The translations under genes were made by a program, and so were the position numbers. The notes under the pieces were generated by a model that saw nothing but the letters and a program-made list of their open reading frames with translations, made no database searches and was not told the origin of the DNA. Positions 60,508-64,000 of a stretch of 64,000 nucleotides of DNA are shown here, piece by piece (position 1 is the stretch's first letter; each line of letters opens with the position of its first letter). The stretch is from Gentiana macrophylla (lineage: Eukaryota; Streptophyta; Magnoliopsida; Gentianales; Gentianaceae): contig JAOBSW010000577.1 in the NCBI GenBank assembly GCA_026214975.1, positions 54,051 through 118,050 of the forward strand. Direction: 5' to 3'.

Positions 60508-62325
60508 TGTTAGTAATACCATCCGCAACGGAAGCGATTTAAGGATCTAGATCTATAAAATACACGTAATAAAATAACTAGATCTATATCTACAAGGGGG
60601 TTGTAGATCATACCTCTTGGATCTCAAAATCCAAGTTGAAGAACCGCAAAGCAAATGTAGGTGTGAAGAGCACCACGATCTTCCCGCACGTGTGATCCAA
60701 ACAACTCCCGGTGGAAGGAAATTCGACTCGAACCCTTCCGATATGCTACCCGGAAAAACCTCCAAGATTTTTCTTCAACCCCTTTGGCCGAAAATATTCT
60801 ATCTTCTCTCTAAGAGATGATAGTCGAAATATTATGTGTGGTTGTAAGGCTTGGGTTAACTCTCTTTATATAGGAGAGTAAAACTTAACCTCCAAGGATT
60901 TTATTTTGCTAATAAAAAAAATCCAATAAATAAAGATAATTCCATAATATTCTAGAACAAATCTAGAATAATATTTATCTTTATTTCTTACCATAAATAT
61001 TTATCTAATAAATATTTTATGCACATGTCTTATTAATACACAAGAAAACAATTTCTTGTTTCCATAAAAAGAGCATGGGGCGAAAATTATACTTATTGAC
61101 CTAGTCAATATTAATTTTGCCATTACACAATAATTGGGCCAAGATTATTGAAAATGTCTTTTCCACATATTTAATTATTTAGCCCAACTAATTTAATAGT
61201 CCACTAAACAATTAATTCACATATCGTTTTAATAAAGTCCAACAAGAACTAAATTAATATTATTAGGATTCGACGTCCGAGAATAGCTATGCTATATTTG
61301 GAGCACGTCGGGGACCATGGACTAATAATCGTGGCTCGATAACTCAAATAAATAATTATCTTACGAACAGAATAATTATATTCGATAAATCAATCACAGG
61401 AATATGCCACCATAATCCCGTGACTGCACTCCTCCGATTATGAGATTATATTTATCTCCTCACGAGAATAATAATAAGCGTCCATCGATATAATCATTAC
61501 ATATGGATTAATCCTCCATAGACTGTTCATTCTAAATCGGGAAGTTACCGTTAACCCTTTTTAGAACCTCTTATCCTTATTTACCATTAACCCCTAGTGA
61601 TCAATTAATTCATACAACTCACTGGTAGCTAATCAGTGTAATATGAATTCGTACGATCGATCAGTTTCTAGGATTAACAAATAAGAGAACTGTCTATCTA
61701 CTTACATAAATGGAAGGAATGAATTCCGTATCTGTGATAACACAGACTACTCACTCAATCCAGTACAATGCCAAGATGAGGTAATTCAGACCACAGACTC
61801 AGTGTAATCCTTAACCGTCAAGTCAAACCTCATACTGATTCAAGCAGTTGATCACCTCAGGATTAAGATATATCCATAAATATGATCATCCATTGATTCG
61901 ATAAGACTTCTCGATTACGGAATTATATCGTGAACTCTAATCAAATCGGTCCATATTTATATGATATATCTATCATATATAAATGCCCCATTTAGGTTCT
62001 CTTAACCAAAAGTCCGGATAAGACAAGCACACTATTGTGTTATGGACGCATTAATAGCACGTTAAAGGAGAGACCCGATACTCTCGATTAACTTCACTAC
62101 GGGCTAATTGTATTTTAAGTACATCTTCACTAACTCAATCCTCCCGTGTATATCCCATACACTGAGTTAAGTGATTACATAAACGATATACTTTAGGGTT
62201 TTTCAGTAGTGTAAATACTATTGTCCCATCGGTGAATATGAGAATAATAAATATGAATAATAATATCATTTCATTTATTAAATAAAACAATTACAAAAAT
62301 TGTCTTTCGGGCATCACGCCTAACA
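60508..62325 (-). mobile_element. 3' LTR of a second copia-type element
   Basis: On the minus strand it reads TGTTAGGCGTGATGCCCG ... GGTATTACTAACA (TG...CA, 1818 bp). A minus-strand TATA box TATATAAA (60866-60873) stands near its 3' end as expected. Directly upstream on that strand (62326-62336) is a purine run GCAAAGGGGAGAT, so this is the 3' LTR and the body extends to higher coordinates past the window. The long LTR suggests a SIRE/Maximus-like or Tork-like lineage; this is not settled. The flank at the 3' end is GACAC (60503-60507), the expected target duplication. Confidence 0.82.
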
Positions 62326-64000
62326 ATCTCCCCTTTGCACGAAAGAATGTGATTAATTGTTTTAGAGCACACCCTATTATTTAAACTACAACACACTACA
62401 TCTCCACTTGCTCTAAAGCAATGGAGACCCATCCCGTATTCAGTACCCATTAAGCATATCATAACCATTGCAGATGACAAAGTACACTCCGAGTGTGCCG
62501 TCGTAGATAGGTCGGTGACTCGGGAGTACCTACATCTAAATGTCATGGGTCTTAATGATTAGTCGAGGTTGTCGGCTCAAGGCGATCCGTAGAATCAAAA
62601 GCGTTACCGGTCCATCTAATCATGTGGTACTTTCCCAATATGCTTTTGACCTCTCAGTGATTTGGAAATCCTTATAAGCTACCCCTTCATCGTTTGCACA
62701 ATGATGTGGTATCGGCTTCCAAATCTAGAATCACTCCCGAGATATGAAAAGGAAATCCTTAAGCTATATCGCTCTCTAACTACTACAAAAGCCGCTAATC
62801 ACCCAACTAGTTAAAGTCGAGTTGGCGTTCTTTGGATTCCTCCAGGCAATAGCTTCAACACAAGAGTAAACATTGAGCCGAGATCGACTTAACGATCATC
62901 CTCAATCGACTTAAAGTCAAAATCGATTGTATCACACACATCCAAGTTCACACATGAATATGTCCGCATATTATTCCTCGTTCTCTTCAAGATACTAAAG
63001 GACATACTAAACTTGCTTTGTTAACCGCCGAATCTAAGATTCGATCAAAATTGACGTTCAATAACCCTGACCATCTCTTACTAGAAAGAGAATCTATCCC
63101 ATTTCTCTTGATCCGAAGATTTGAGAGTCATTCACGAGGCATAGGGTGAAACTTCCTCGTTGAATGTTGCATGCATGATGCATCATCTTAACCAATAAGA
63201 TGGATGGGAAACGATGGATCGATTCTAATGAATTCGACCGAGTCAAACTCTTCGAATGTTGTCCAAATCTCTGTTGTAGAATTGTGGCATTGTCGATTCT
63301 CGACTTGGATAACACACCAATGTTGATTCAAACGGTGCAATGTTATCCTTCACAAACACTAATATATGTATATATTCACTACCGCCCTAAAATTGATATC
63401 CAATCTACAAAAGACTTATCAATATTTCGGTCAAATCCATATATTGTAGAAATATATGACTTCCAAGTGACCGAGAGGTTTGCTTTTTATCCACAAAGGA
63501 CATAGGCCTTGATACCATCATCTGTCATAAGTTCATAAGGCAATACCCTTTTGTTCGAATGAATCCAGACTCCGTTTGTTTGGCAAGAAATCTCGTGGAA
63601 TCACCCCTTTTTCCGCTTACGAACGAAATCATGCAATACTAAGTGGTAAGAGAGTCCAAGGTCCGATTAACTCTCTACTTCTTAGGAATTACCCCAGACC
63701 ACTCAAGCTTTGCTCTGAAAGATAAACTTTCCTATTCCTTCTACTCTTTTTGTGTAGATCCAATTATTCTAATGGGCCTGAGGACGCTCAGGTGATCCTA
63801 CTAGAGTATGAACAACAAATCTCTGTTGTGAGAGAATTGTGGCATTGTCGATTCTCGACCAGATAACACACCCATGTTGATTCCAACTGGTGCAATGTTA
63901 TCCTTCACAAACACTAATATATGTATATATTCACTACCAATCCTAAAATTGATATCCAATCTACAAAAGACTTATCAATATTCTCGGTCAAATCCATATA
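62326..64000 (-). other. Internal part of the second copia-type element, non-coding
   Basis: No pol motif was recognised in the 1.67 kb next to the polypurine tract; this would be the spacer between pol and the 3' LTR seen in some copia lineages. A direct repeat begins at about 63271 and again at about 63820 (TCTCTGTTGT ... GTGGCATTGTCGATTCTCGA ... AACACACC), a unit of about 550 bp, with the second copy cut by the window end. Confidence 0.55.

Noticed and set aside
1..64000. CRISPR arrays, bacterial operons, rRNA genes or organelle insertions
   Set aside because: No regular spacer-repeat array, ribosome-binding sites, rRNA cores or plastid/mitochondrial genes were seen; repeats are of transposon type.

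Overview
This is nuclear DNA from a flowering plant, almost certainly a eudicot. Host genes are split by many short AT-rich introns with GT/AG borders, and the rest is mostly plant transposable elements (Ty3/gypsy chromovirus, Ty1/copia, L1-type LINEs with RNase H, SINEs, TRIM, and MITEs of the Stowaway, Tourist, hAT and Mutator types). The species cannot be named from the sequence. Five host genes are supported: a CC-type (ROXY) glutaredoxin (758-1066, +), a 19-exon APC7 subunit of the anaphase-promoting complex (4101-10838, -), a five-exon Topors-like RING finger gene with several frame breaks (19203-23563, +), an intact seven-exon membrane-anchored protein kinase-like gene with a degenerate DFG motif (26003-28928, +), and a seven-exon CCCH zinc-finger protein of the ZFN type (32958-36696, -). 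They do not form an operon or an evident pathway; this is an ordinary plant gene island. || Layout. 1-11 kb: glutaredoxin, a complete TRIM, a Mutator-type MITE with a 9-bp target duplication, and APC7. 11.6-19.2 kb: a Tourist-like MITE, then one long-terminal-inverted-repeat element (12248-19161) split by four later insertions (two LINEs, a solo gypsy LTR and a MITE), ending about 40 bp before the RING gene start codon. 19-29 kb: the RING gene, whose third intron holds a 1.27-kb hairpin, a solo LTR with a perfect target duplication, and the kinase-like gene. 29-38 kb: MITEs, the ZFN gene and a second solo LTR of the same family. || 38-64 kb is a transposon graveyard. It holds a LINE fragment, an inverted-repeat element built from a palindromic TTTGGACG unit, then a copia element (5' LTR 43271, 3' LTR 60116) that appears to be split by a gypsy chromovirus (45489-57730), whose own 3' LTR is split by an L1-type LINE (53846-56890). 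At the end, a head-to-head copia LTR junction forms an 88-base palindrome, followed by the 3' LTR of a second copia element running off the window. || Frameshifts are mostly single-base, several of them beside short homopolymers, and recur in unrelated genes and between the two gypsy LTRs. Some apparent pseudogenisation may therefore be consensus error rather than biology. I found no convincing new biological system. The most unusual items are the intronic hairpin, the SNAG kinase-like protein, the LTR palindrome and the self-palindromic inverted-repeat element.
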